The translations under genes and the position numbers were made by a program. From contig JBEKHI010000017.1 in the NCBI GenBank assembly GCA_050012355.1, positions 1 through 41,260 of the forward strand: DNA of 41,260 bases, in the 5' to 3' direction. Numbering within the stretch: position 1 is the stretch's first letter; each line of letters starts with the position of its first letter. The notes under the pieces are model-generated. The model ran no database searches. It was not told the DNA's origin and saw only the letters and a list, made by a program, of their open reading frames with translations. Of the stretch, positions 15,651-22,914 are shown piece by piece. This stretch comes from JBEKHI01 sp050012355. GTDB taxonomy: Bacteria > Actinomycetota > Actinomycetes > Streptosporangiales > Streptosporangiaceae.

Positions 15651-16136
15651 GTGACTACCGCTGAGACGATCTCGGACACCCTGCTCCCGGCTTCGCTGCG
15701 CCGACGGGAGACCTTCGCACTGATCAAGCTGGCGGCGCTGGTCCGGCAGGAGTGCGCCGAGAAGCTGGCCGGGACGGGGCTGAGCCAGCATCAGCACGCG
15801 ATCTTGTGCTGCCTCGAGGAGTTCGGGGCGACGTTCCAGAAGGACATCGCCGTCCGGCTCGGGATCGACAGCGGCGACATCGTGGCGTTCATCGACGGGC
15901 TCCAGGCCAGGGGGCTGGTGGTGCGGCGCCGGGATGAACGGGACCGGCGGCGGCAGATTCTCACGATCACCGCCGGCGGATCACAGGCGCTGGCCGAGGC
16001 GGAGGAACTGTACGGTCAGGCCGAGTCCGAGCTGCTCGGCGTGCTCTCGCCTTCGCAGCGGGAAGCACTGCACGAGGCAGCGTTGCTGGTGTTGTCGGCG
16101 CACGCGCCGGAGAGCTGGCTGGCCGAGGACGAATGA
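15651..16136 (+). CDS. MarR family transcriptional regulator
   Basis: 161 residues from GTG 15651 (MTTAETISDTLLPASLRRRE); GTG 15645 is an alternative. The winged helix is plain: LSQHQHAILCCLEEFGATFQ, KDIAVRLGIDSGDIVAFIDGL (recognition helix), LQARGLVVRRRDERDRRRQI (wing), LTITAGGSQALAEAEE. Helices at both ends provide the dimer interface. It is divergent from the MFS exporter and probably represses it until a ligand binds, as in EmrR/MarR-type pairs. Confidence 0.85.
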   Translation: MTTAETISDTLLPASLRRRETFALIKLAALVRQECAEKLAGTGLSQHQHAILCCLEEFGATFQKDIAVRLGIDSGDIVAFIDGLQARGLVVRRRDERDRRRQILTITAGGSQALAEAEELYGQAESELLGVLSPSQREALHEAALLVLSAHAPESWLAEDE

Positions 16137-16144
16137 GACGCCGG

Positions 16145-16537
16145 CTACCTCTGACGGGGTAACTGCAGGGTCGCGGCGGTTTGCCCGGCAGCGCTCACCG
16201 TCACGGTACCGGCCCATGCGCAGCCGCACTGGGAGGCGTCATCCAAGGCAGCGATCTCGCCGATCGTGACCTGTGCGGAGCCGGGCGTCCATGGCGACAG
16301 GACGGGCTGGCACGGCTGGGGGGTGAGGACGCCATCCGCGTCTGCCGTAGCCGGGGCAACCTGCGGGTTGGATAGTGACATGCACATCCCGAACGGCGGC
16401 ACGTTCGCGGTGGCGGCGTCGGTCACCACGCCCGCCGGGCTGCCCGCCGACGTCTGGGTTCCCGCGGCGCTGAACGTCGCGGGCGAAGTGCCGAATGAGC
16501 ACTGCAGCACTGCCCCGGTACACACTAGGTTCGGCAC
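16145..16537 (-). CDS. DUF4280 PAAR-like protein
   Basis: 130 residues from GTG 16537. It opens PNLVCTGAVLQCSFGTSPAT and continues NVPPFGMCMSLSNPQVA, LTPQPCQPV, PWTPGSAQVTIG and CGCAWAGTVTVSAAGQTA: the DUF4280 pattern, a relative of the PAAR spike tip with a regular set of cysteines (about six). Such proteins cap the spike of type VI or extracellular contractile injection systems, or carry toxins. No sheath, tube, baseplate or toxin gene is near, so here it is an orphan. No signal peptide. TAGACT six bases before GTG suggests a leaderless transcript. Confidence 0.75.
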   Translation of the reverse strand: MPNLVCTGAVLQCSFGTSPATFSAAGTQTSAGSPAGVVTDAATANVPPFGMCMSLSNPQVAPATADADGVLTPQPCQPVLSPWTPGSAQVTIGEIAALDDASQCGCAWAGTVTVSAAGQTAATLQLPRQR

Positions 16538-16593
16538 GGTGTCAGTCTAGGAGCCCGGGACCGCCGCGAGACGCCCGCGCTGCTGCCCCGAGA

Positions 16594-17109
16594 CCGCGCT
16601 TGACGCTGCTCGGTGGGTTCGGCCTGTACGTGGGTCACGATGAGGTGTACCTGCCTCCGTCCCCCCAGCGGCTGCTGGCGTTGCTCGGGCTGCATGAACG
16701 GGCGCTGCGCCGTGGCTATGTCGCGGGATTGCTGTGGGGCGACTCGACCGAGACGCACGCGAGCGGATGCCTGCGGTCGGCGCTATGGAAGCTCCGGGTA
16801 GCGGGGCTCGGCGTGGTTCAGGCCATCGGCGACAACCTGACGCTCTCCCCGGACATCTGTGTCGACGTTAATTCCCTGTCTCCAGCCGGGCCGATGGTCC
16901 GCGCGCCCTCCGTGCCCACGGGATCGGCAAGTTGGCGGTATGCCGCATATGCCGCTTCTATAAAATCCATGACCGTTTCTATTGCGCTCCGGTCGCCGGC
17001 CCTCGCGGCACCTGCGCCCGCTATGTACGGTTATGCACATCGCCCGGCGTGGCTGGCGGCGGACGTGATCATGGTGGGTGCTGCATTGCCCGCACTCTTT
17101 GCCCGGTAG
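16594..17109 (+). pseudogene. Truncated SARP/AfsR-type (BTAD family) regulator
   Basis: From 16594 the frame reads PRLTLLGGFGLYVGHDEVYL, PPSPQRLLALLGLHERALRR, GYVAGLLWGDSTETHASGCL, RSALWKLRVAGLGVV and LTLSPDICVDV, the winged-helix DNA-binding half of actinobacterial BTAD transcription activators. After about 16878 similarity stops; the remaining frame to 17109 has random composition and enters the palindromic repeat. The all-helical BTAD half is missing. No ATG or GTG lies in frame just before PRLTLL (only TTG 16600), so the start may be lost too. Remnant of a pathway activator. Confidence 0.7.
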
Positions 17110-17130
17110 TGCAGCACCCACCATGATCAC
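17065..17130 (+). repeat. 66-bp dispersed palindromic repeat, copy 1
   Basis: Left arm GTGATCATGGTGGGTGCTGCA (20 of its bases from 17066: TGATCATGGTGGGTGCTGCA) and right arm ending TGCAGCACCCACCATGATCA are exact complements, then pair imperfectly toward a loop near ACTCTTTG. A second copy of equal length lies at 26642-26707 in the other orientation. Both ends carry TGATCA. It separates a truncated regulator from a truncated crotonase. Could be a REP/MITE-like element. Confidence 0.8.
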
Positions 17131-17139
17131 GGGCTGGCG

Positions 17140-17375
17140 GGATGGCCTGACCCGCGCACGAGCAGTGCGCTTTGAGATCCATTCCCGCCGAGAATGTGCC
17201 TCCGGCCCCGGTCAAAACGGCGACTCGCAGTTCTTTGTCGGCGTCGAACTCGTCGACGGCGTCCCGGATGCCCTGGGCGACGGGGAGGTTGATGGCGTTT
17301 TCGCCTCTGGGCGATTGACCGTTATCACGAGCATGGCGTTGCGACCCTCGGTGATGACTCGGTGTTCCCGCAAGC
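17140..17375 (-). pseudogene. Enoyl-CoA hydratase (crotonase) fragment, frameshifted and truncated
   Basis: On the minus strand the frame after a TGA reads GGLREHRVITEGRNAMLVIT then VNRPEAK. In an A-run at about 17299-17302 one base is missing and the next frame continues NAINLPVAQGIRDAVDEFDA and LRVAVLTGAGGTFSAGMDLKA. This is the first 75 or so residues of the crotonase fold, including the oxyanion-hole part of FSAGMDL. After that, similarity ends close to the palindromic repeat at 17065-17130. Start, frame and the remaining two thirds are lost. Confidence 0.75.
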
Positions 17376-17444
17376 CACCGCCCCATCAATGTCGGCCGTC
17401 CGGCTACTAACGATTCTGATTCGTGCCACGGCGGAGGACCGCAC

Positions 17445-18749
17445 CTAGTCCAGGCGGCCGGACCGGTCCGCGATCGCGTGGCCGAAGTCGGCGGCGAACC
17501 GCGTCGCCTCCTCCGGCCGGAGGGTGGCGAAGCAGATCCGCACCCCGGGTGCCGCCGCGATGCGAAACCGGCGGCCAGGTGCCACCGCCCATCCGGACGA
17601 GGCCAGCGCCGACGTGACCCGGTCCTCGTCCGGTACCGGTACCCAGCTGGTGAACCCCGACCGTCCGGTCGCGGTGATACCGCGGTCCGCCAGCGCCGAC
17701 CGCAGGGCCAGCCCGCGCGCCGCGTACACGCGCGCCGCCTCGAGGACGGGGCCGGGGGAGTCCCACAGGTCCGCGACGATCTCCTGCAGCTGGTAACTGA
17801 CCCAGCCGGTGCCGAGCGCCTGCCGCCCGGCTATTCGCGAGACCGTCGTCTCGTCACCCGCCAGCACCGCGACCCTCAGGTCAGGACCAAGAGATTTGGA
17901 GACAGAACGAACATGGGCCCATCGTCGCTGGCCCCCGGTCGCCGACTGCGGGGGAACCCCCGCGACCGGGCCGGCGTGATCGTCCTCGATCACGCCCGCC
18001 GCCGGGAATTCCCGCAGCACGTCGCGGAGCCGCTGGGCCCGCTCCTGGTCCCAGGCGGCGCCGGTCGCCGCCTGAGCGCGCGGTGTGACGATCACGGCGG
18101 ACGCTCCGCGGCCCAGCGCGGACGCCAGCCCCTCCGGCTGGATTCCCCAGCTATCGACCGGGACCGGGACCGCGGTCAGCCCCATCGCGGCGAGCAGGTC
18201 GAAGGTCACCGCGTGGCCGGGATCCTCGACCGCGACCCGGTCACCCGGCATCAGCCAGGCGGATAGCACCCGCTCGATCGCGTCGAGTGCGCCACTGGTG
18301 ACGGCCAGGTTGGTGGCGTCCACGCCGTCACCGGTCAGCTGCCGCGCGGCGAGCGACCGCAGCCGGGGCGCCACCGGTTCGGCTGGGTAGAGCGGTGACC
18401 GCCGGACGGCCCGCTCGGGCATCATCGGCAGCAGGTCCGGGTCGGGAGCGCCGCTGATCAGGTCCCGCGTTCCAGCGGGAGCGCGCAGCAGGCTGCGGGT
18501 GCTGACCGGCGGGGCCGGCCGGATCGTGGTGCCCGCCCGCCCGGAGCCGGTGACCAGGCCGCGCCGCCGCAGCTCGGCGTAGGCCGCGGCGGCCGTCGCC
18601 GGACTGACACCGAGCTCGGCCGCTAGCGCGCGCACCGCGGGCAACCGGTCGCCTGGCCGCAGATCTCCGGTCCGCACGGCAGCCTCGACAGCCGTCGATA
18701 TCTCCCTGGCGCCCCGTGCGCCACTGAGATATCGTACTAGTGTGTCCAC
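17445..18749 (-). CDS. MocR/GabR-type regulator (GntR DNA-binding plus class I aminotransferase domain)
   Basis: 434 residues from GTG 18749. Residues 8-75 are a GntR winged helix (EISTAVEAAVRTGDLRPGDR, LPAVRALAAELGVSPATAAA, AYAELRRRGLVTGSG). A linker leads to a fold-type I PLP domain from about 100 (AVTSGALDAIERVLSAWLMP, GDRVAVEDPGHAVTFDLLAA, VIEDDHAG, VRSVSKSLGPDLRVAVLAGD with the PLP Lys in SVSKSLGP). Such proteins sense PLP or an amine (GabR, PdxR, TauR) and act on an adjacent divergent gene. That gene here is the double GNAT, whose GTG overlaps this one by 8 bases. TATAGT seven bases before the GTG fits a leaderless transcript. Confidence 0.85.
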   Translation of the reverse strand: MDTLVRYLSGARGAREISTAVEAAVRTGDLRPGDRLPAVRALAAELGVSPATAAAAYAELRRRGLVTGSGRAGTTIRPAPPVSTRSLLRAPAGTRDLISGAPDPDLLPMMPERAVRRSPLYPAEPVAPRLRSLAARQLTGDGVDATNLAVTSGALDAIERVLSAWLMPGDRVAVEDPGHAVTFDLLAAMGLTAVPVPVDSWGIQPEGLASALGRGASAVIVTPRAQAATGAAWDQERAQRLRDVLREFPAAGVIEDDHAGPVAGVPPQSATGGQRRWAHVRSVSKSLGPDLRVAVLAGDETTVSRIAGRQALGTGWVSYQLQEIVADLWDSPGPVLEAARVYAARGLALRSALADRGITATGRSGFTSWVPVPDEDRVTSALASSGWAVAPGRRFRIAAAPGVRICFATLRPEEATRFAADFGHAIADRSGRLD

Positions 18750-18762
18750 AAAACGTACTATA
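18726..18762. promoter_or_regulatory. Overlapping divergent leaderless promoters with a direct repeat
   Basis: CGTACTA occurs at 18733-18739 and 18754-18760, exactly 21 bp (two helical turns) apart, flanking the two overlapping GTG starts at 18742 and 18749. TATAGT on the minus strand lies 7 bases before the MocR start; GATATC (18728-18733) lies 8 bases before the GNAT start. MocR proteins commonly bind direct repeats, so this looks like its autoregulatory site. Confidence 0.55.
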
Positions 18763-19845
18763 ACATTCTCTGGACGACGGTATGAGATCGACGACGATCC
18801 AGCTCGGGTCGATCCGGACGCCGCCGTCGCGTTCCTGACCACGGAGGCGTACTGGGCGCGCTGGCGCACCGCCGAGGTGATCAAGGAGCAGATCCGCGCG
18901 GCCTGGCGAGTGATCGGCGCCTATGACGAGACCGGAGCGATGGTGGGTTTCGCCCGCGCGTTCGGCGACGGGATGTCCGCCTACCTGAGCGACGTATACG
19001 TGCTGCCGCAACACCGGGGGACCGGCCTTGGCAAGGTGATCGTGACGGCCATGATCGAGGACGGCCCGGGCGCGGAGTTCCGCTGGATGCTGCACACCTC
19101 GGACGCGCACGGGCTGTACCGCCAGTCAGGCTTCGCCGCCCCGGACAGCCGCTACCTGGAGCGTCCGAGCAGCCGCGCCATCGTCGCAGAGGCCGAGACG
19201 CCCGCCGGCGACCCGCTGGACACCGGGACGCTGACCGGCGACCACGTGCGGCTCGAACCGCTCGGCTACCAGCACTCCAGCGGCATCCTGGCCGCCGCCC
19301 AGGGTGGCGGCGACCTGTACAAGTGGGTGAGCTACCTCGTGCCCGCGGACCCCGACCGGGTGCGCCAGTTCATCGAGGTGGCGCTGCGCTCCCGGGACCA
19401 GCGCACCGCCGTTCCCTACGCCGTGGTGCGCAACGCCGACGACACGGTCATCGGCTCCACCAGGTTCCACTATCTCGACTACTGGCCCTGGCAGGACGCC
19501 GGCCTGCCGAAGGACGATCCGCGGGTGCCCGACGTGTGCGAGATCGGCTGGACCTGGCTGAGCAAGGACGCCATCCGCACCGCCGCGAACACGGAGATGA
19601 AGCGCCTCATGTTCGGCTACGCCTTCGAGACATGGGGCGTCGAGTCGGTCTGCCTGCACGCCGACGCCCGCAACGAACGGTCCCGCGCGGCCATCGAGCG
19701 GACCGGCGCGAAGTTCGAGGGCATCCTGCGCGCGCACCGCCTCGCGGCCGACCTGACCCCGCGCGACTCGGCTCGTTACAGCGTCACTGCCGCCGAGTGG
19801 CCACAGGTCAAACAGCACCTGCAGAAGCTCACCCAGCGCGTGTGA
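18742..19845 (+). CDS. Two-domain (tandem GNAT) acetyltransferase
   Basis: 367 residues from GTG 18742 (MSTKRTITFSGRRYEIDDDP). Domain 1 (about 1-150) is a small GNAT: VGFARAFGDG, YLSDVYVLPQHRGTGLGKVI with the acetyl-CoA loop, LYRQSGFAAP. Domain 2 (about 160-365) is a RimJ/RimL-like GNAT: VRLEPLGYQHSSGILAA, VIGSTRFHYLDYWPW, EIGWTWLSKDAIRTAANTEM, VCLHADARNERSRAAIERTG, GILRAHR. The second type usually acetylates N-termini or small amines. The two domains are often separate genes in relatives, so this is probably a fusion. Substrate unknown; the divergent MocR protein suggests an amine-related role. Confidence 0.8.
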   Translation: MSTKRTITFSGRRYEIDDDPARVDPDAAVAFLTTEAYWARWRTAEVIKEQIRAAWRVIGAYDETGAMVGFARAFGDGMSAYLSDVYVLPQHRGTGLGKVIVTAMIEDGPGAEFRWMLHTSDAHGLYRQSGFAAPDSRYLERPSSRAIVAEAETPAGDPLDTGTLTGDHVRLEPLGYQHSSGILAAAQGGGDLYKWVSYLVPADPDRVRQFIEVALRSRDQRTAVPYAVVRNADDTVIGSTRFHYLDYWPWQDAGLPKDDPRVPDVCEIGWTWLSKDAIRTAANTEMKRLMFGYAFETWGVESVCLHADARNERSRAAIERTGAKFEGILRAHRLAADLTPRDSARYSVTAAEWPQVKQHLQKLTQRV

Positions 19846-19876
19846 CGAACTCCGCGGGCCAGATCCTTTCCTGGCC

Positions 19877-19922
19877 GGTGCGGCGCTGCCCATCAAAGAA
19901 TGCGAGCAGGGCCGCACTGCCC
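19877..19922 (-). repeat. Diverged copy of the dispersed palindromic repeat
   Basis: Hand alignment without gaps to the reverse complement of the 17065-17130 copy gives 32 of 46 matching bases, including CAAAGA, TGCG and GCAC blocks. The arms TGCGGCGCTGCC and the complement of GCAGGGCCGCA still pair with two mismatches. It lies between the stops of the double GNAT and the thaumatin-like gene, where it could act as a bidirectional terminator. Confidence 0.5.
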
Positions 19923-20000
19923 AGAAACGGACCCTCGGAGTCAGCGGCTTTACCGCACTCATGAGCACCTCCAGCACCACCCGTCTGGGCGCGGCAGCCG

Positions 20001-20927
20001 CTATGGGGTGAGGCCGAACGTGATTCGGTAGTCGCAGGTGCCCTCGCAGGTGTAGACGCTGGTCGCGTCGTCGTCAACGTAGGAGTAGGCGTACGGCTCG
20101 GCCCGCTTGAAGACCGCCGCGTAGTCCACTGGCCATTCGGCGGGGTCGCAATCGGCACGAGGCGCCCACTGGCCGCGACAGCAGTACTGGTCGGTGCCGA
20201 ACCGGGCGCAGGCGGACTCGCATCCGACGACCGTATCCCCGACCTTGACGTCTAGCACGCTGGGGCAGTCGACCGCGGTGGTGCACCCGGCCGCGACGCA
20301 GCCGCTGGAGCTGATCTTGTCCGGTGTGTCGCCCGACGTGGTGTTGATGTACATCGGCAGGTTGGAGCCGTCGACCATGCTGACGTCGTAGAAGTCGAGG
20401 CTGTCCCAGGCGTCCAGGTCGTACTCGGCGAGGGTCGCGGGGATCGTGCCATAGCCGGTGCACTGGAACAGGCCATCGCAGTCGCCGGTCTGGCAGTGGC
20501 CCACGCCGTCGTGGAACACGCAGCCCGTCCGGCCCCAGAAGCGCCCGTTCCAGTGGTTGGGGACCGTGATCGCCACGGTGCCACCGGCTGGCAGTACCCA
20601 GCCGGTGGCGGTAAGCGGGTATCCGGGGTCAGGCGAGGCGGCGACCCAGATTGTCTGGCTCATGTGGTTGACGAACGTCACCAGCCGTTCCCCGTCCGTT
20701 AGGGCGGAAGCGGACGACGCGGCAGGACTAGGGGTGGCTGTCACCCGTCTGGACGGGCTAACCGGCCGGGGAGTAGGGGAGCCGGCCGGAGTCCGTATCG
20801 CCGCCGCGGCCGCTGGCCGTGCCTGCGCGACCACCGGGCTCTTAACAGTGGCGCTGCCACAGGCGGTCGCCACCAGCACCGAGACCAGCGCGAGCCAGCG
20901 CGCGCACCGGACGGGGTTCCAGTCCAT
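20001..20927 (-). CDS. Thaumatin-like lipoprotein
   Basis: 308 residues from ATG 20927, with GGGAGG upstream. The N-terminus has two Arg, a hydrophobic stretch and the likely lipobox ATAC (Cys23), so it should be lipid-anchored outside. A Pro/Ser/Thr/Ala-rich linker (about 30-78) leads to a thaumatin-like domain: VTFVNHMSQTIWVAASPD, NHWNGRFWGRTGC, GVGHCQTGDCDGLFQCTG (the PS00316-type signature), YDLDAWDSLDFYDVSMVDG, and about 14 cysteines. Thaumatin-like proteins of plants, fungi and animals bind or cut beta-1,3-glucan. This gene is divergent from the sigma factor-GH128 fusion and shares a palindromic promoter with it, supporting a glucan-related role. Confidence 0.85.
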   Translation of the reverse strand: MDWNPVRCARWLALVSVLVATACGSATVKSPVVAQARPAAAAAIRTPAGSPTPRPVSPSRRVTATPSPAASSASALTDGERLVTFVNHMSQTIWVAASPDPGYPLTATGWVLPAGGTVAITVPNHWNGRFWGRTGCVFHDGVGHCQTGDCDGLFQCTGYGTIPATLAEYDLDAWDSLDFYDVSMVDGSNLPMYINTTSGDTPDKISSSGCVAAGCTTAVDCPSVLDVKVGDTVVGCESACARFGTDQYCCRGQWAPRADCDPAEWPVDYAAVFKRAEPYAYSYVDDDATSVYTCEGTCDYRITFGLTP

Positions 20928-20986
20928 GTTCCGTTGTCCTCCCTACGTGTCCGCTTCCGTGAAGGAGACTCCCGGTGGCTCCGGCG

Positions 20987-21022
20987 GATAACGGAAAATC
21001 CACTGCCGAATTTTCCGTTATC
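20987..21022. promoter_or_regulatory. Perfect inverted repeat forming twin divergent ECF-like promoters
   Basis: GATAACGGAAAAT (20987-20999) and ATTTTCCGTTATC (21010-21022) are perfect 13-bp arms around a 10-base spacer. Read on the plus strand this is GGAAAAT, 16 bases, CGTTAT, close to the GGAAC-N16/17-CGT pattern of ECF sigma promoters. Because it is palindromic, the minus strand shows the same pair. The start codons lie about equal distances away: 21085 for the sigma fusion and 20927 for the thaumatin-like gene. Confidence 0.65.
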
Positions 21023-21084
21023 TCAGCTCTTGCCACGGCGTCTCCGCTCTGATTGGGAAACTGGACCCTCGAAGGTGAGGTGCG

Positions 21085-22914
21085 ATGCGAACGCCCTGGG
21101 AGGCAGGACCCGGCCCCGAAACGGTGCTGGCCGCGCAGCGCGGAGACCGGGAGGCACTCGATGACTTGATTTCGACGTACCTGCCGCTGGTGTACAACGT
21201 CGTCGGGCGAGCGATGAACGGCCATGCCGATGTCGATGACGTGGTGCAGGAGACGATGCTGCGAGTCGTCCGCGGCATCGGGGAGCTGCGCGACCCGCGG
21301 GCCTTCCGGTCATGGCTGGTGGCCATCGCCGTCCGGCAGATACGCGACTCCTACCGCGCTCGGGTCGCGCGGGCGCCGGTAGCCGACGCGTCCGAGGTCC
21401 CCAGCCCCGATTTCGCCGACCTCACCATCCAGCAGCTTGGGCTGTCCGGCCAGCGGCGCGAGACCGCGGAGGCGACCCGCTGGCTCGATGACGACGACCA
21501 GTCGGTGCTGGCCCTGTGGTGGCAGGAGTCGGCCGGGACCCTCAGCCGCGCCGAACTCGCCGAGGCGCTCGGGATGCCGCCAGCGCACGCCGCGGTCCGG
21601 GTGGCGCGGATGAAGGAAAGGCTCGCGACATCCCGCACGATCGTGCACGCGCTGAGTCAGGTCCCGCCCTGCGACCAGCTGATGGCGGTCACCGACGGAT
21701 GGGACGGCAATCCGAGCCCGCTGTGGCGCAAACGGCTGGCCCGGCATGTCCGGGACTGCCAGCGGTGCACGCCGTCCGCCGAGTACATGGTCCAGGCCGA
21801 GCGACTGCTCAACGGGCTGGCGCTGCTCCCGGTGCCCGCCTCCCTGGCCGGCCTGGTGCTCGGCCGCGGCTACGGTCACGGAACGCCGCCTCGGCGCGGG
21901 CCGGGCATGCGTCACGCACGCATGCTGTCCAAGAGCGCCGCCTGGACGCCGCCGAAGATCATCGCGGCGTCGCTGGCCATCAGTGTGTGCGCGGCGGGCG
22001 GTGCGCTGGCCGCGGTACACGCGCACCGCGCTTCCCCCGCCGCGTTGAGCATCCTGCGGACCTCGGCGTCGGCGGCGCCCCGGCCCACCACGGCGAAGCC
22101 GTCGCCGTCTCCTTCACCGTCGCCGCGGCCGTCCAAGCAGCGACCGGCGCCGCCGGCGACCGTCGTGACCACGGCGGAGAAGGGGGTCAGCACCTGGGAC
22201 TTCACCGGTGTCACGCAGGCGCTCACCGACTCCGGTGCTTCCTGGTACTACAACTGGGGAGCGACTCCCGGAGCGATCTCCGGCCCGTCCGGGGTGAGCT
22301 TCGTCCCGATGATCTGGGGAGCGAGCGACGTCACCACGGCCACCCTGGACCAGGTCAAGCAGGAGGGCCACATCCTGCTCGGCTTCAACGAGCCGGACAT
22401 GACGAGCCAGTCCAACATGTCGGTGCAGCAAGCCCTCGACCTGTGGCCGCAGCTGATGGCGACCGGCATGACGCTGGGCAGCCCGGCCGTCTCCTCCGAC
22501 GCGGCGACCCCAGGCGGCTGGCTCGACCAGTTCATGCAGGGCGCGAAGGCACGCGGCTACCGGGTCAACTTCATCACGGTGCACTGGTACGGGGGCGACT
22601 TCAGCACCGGCCCCGCCGTCCAGCAGCTGGAAAGCTATCTTCAGGCCATCTACGACGCCTACCATCTGCCGATCTGGCTCACCGAGTTCGCGCTCACCGA
22701 TTTCGCCGCGCAAGGACCCGTTTACCCGTCGCAGGCACAGCAGGCGGCCTTCCTCACCGCCGCCACCAAGATGCTGGCCGGGCTGTCCTACGTGCAGCGT
22801 TACGCGTGGTTCGCGCTCCCCGTCTCCACCGGAAGCGGCAGCACCGGCCTGTTCGGCACCGGCGCGGTGCCCACCCAGGTGGGACAGGCCTTCGAGGCCG
22901 CCGGATCCGGCTAG
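21085..22914 (+). CDS. ECF-type sigma factor fused to a transmembrane segment and extracellular GH128 glucanase
   Basis: 609 residues, ATG preceded by GGTGAGGTGCG. Residues 10-92 are sigma region 2 (EALDDLISTYLPLVYNVVGR, DVDDVVQETMLRVVRGIGEL, AFRSWLVAIAVRQIRDSYR). Residues 135-182 are region 4 (SRAELAEALGMPPAHAAVRV). Residues 196-228 hold C...HVRDCQRC, like the zinc motif HxxxCxxC of anti-sigma factors. A hydrophobic segment spans about 292-312, then a Pro/Ser/Lys linker (330-358). Residues 365-609 are a GH128/Asl1-type glycosyl hydrolase core with GFNEPD (Glu435, acid/base) and WLTEFA (Glu534, nucleophile), a beta-1,3-glucanase family. Topology places sigma inside and glucanase outside. The frame is unbroken and no second start is needed. 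The 3' end overlaps the M50 gene by 4 bases. Confidence 0.85.
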   Translation: MRTPWEAGPGPETVLAAQRGDREALDDLISTYLPLVYNVVGRAMNGHADVDDVVQETMLRVVRGIGELRDPRAFRSWLVAIAVRQIRDSYRARVARAPVADASEVPSPDFADLTIQQLGLSGQRRETAEATRWLDDDDQSVLALWWQESAGTLSRAELAEALGMPPAHAAVRVARMKERLATSRTIVHALSQVPPCDQLMAVTDGWDGNPSPLWRKRLARHVRDCQRCTPSAEYMVQAERLLNGLALLPVPASLAGLVLGRGYGHGTPPRRGPGMRHARMLSKSAAWTPPKIIAASLAISVCAAGGALAAVHAHRASPAALSILRTSASAAPRPTTAKPSPSPSPSPRPSKQRPAPPATVVTTAEKGVSTWDFTGVTQALTDSGASWYYNWGATPGAISGPSGVSFVPMIWGASDVTTATLDQVKQEGHILLGFNEPDMTSQSNMSVQQALDLWPQLMATGMTLGSPAVSSDAATPGGWLDQFMQGAKARGYRVNFITVHWYGGDFSTGPAVQQLESYLQAIYDAYHLPIWLTEFALTDFAAQGPVYPSQAQQAAFLTAATKMLAGLSYVQRYAWFALPVSTGSGSTGLFGTGAVPTQVGQAFEAAGSG

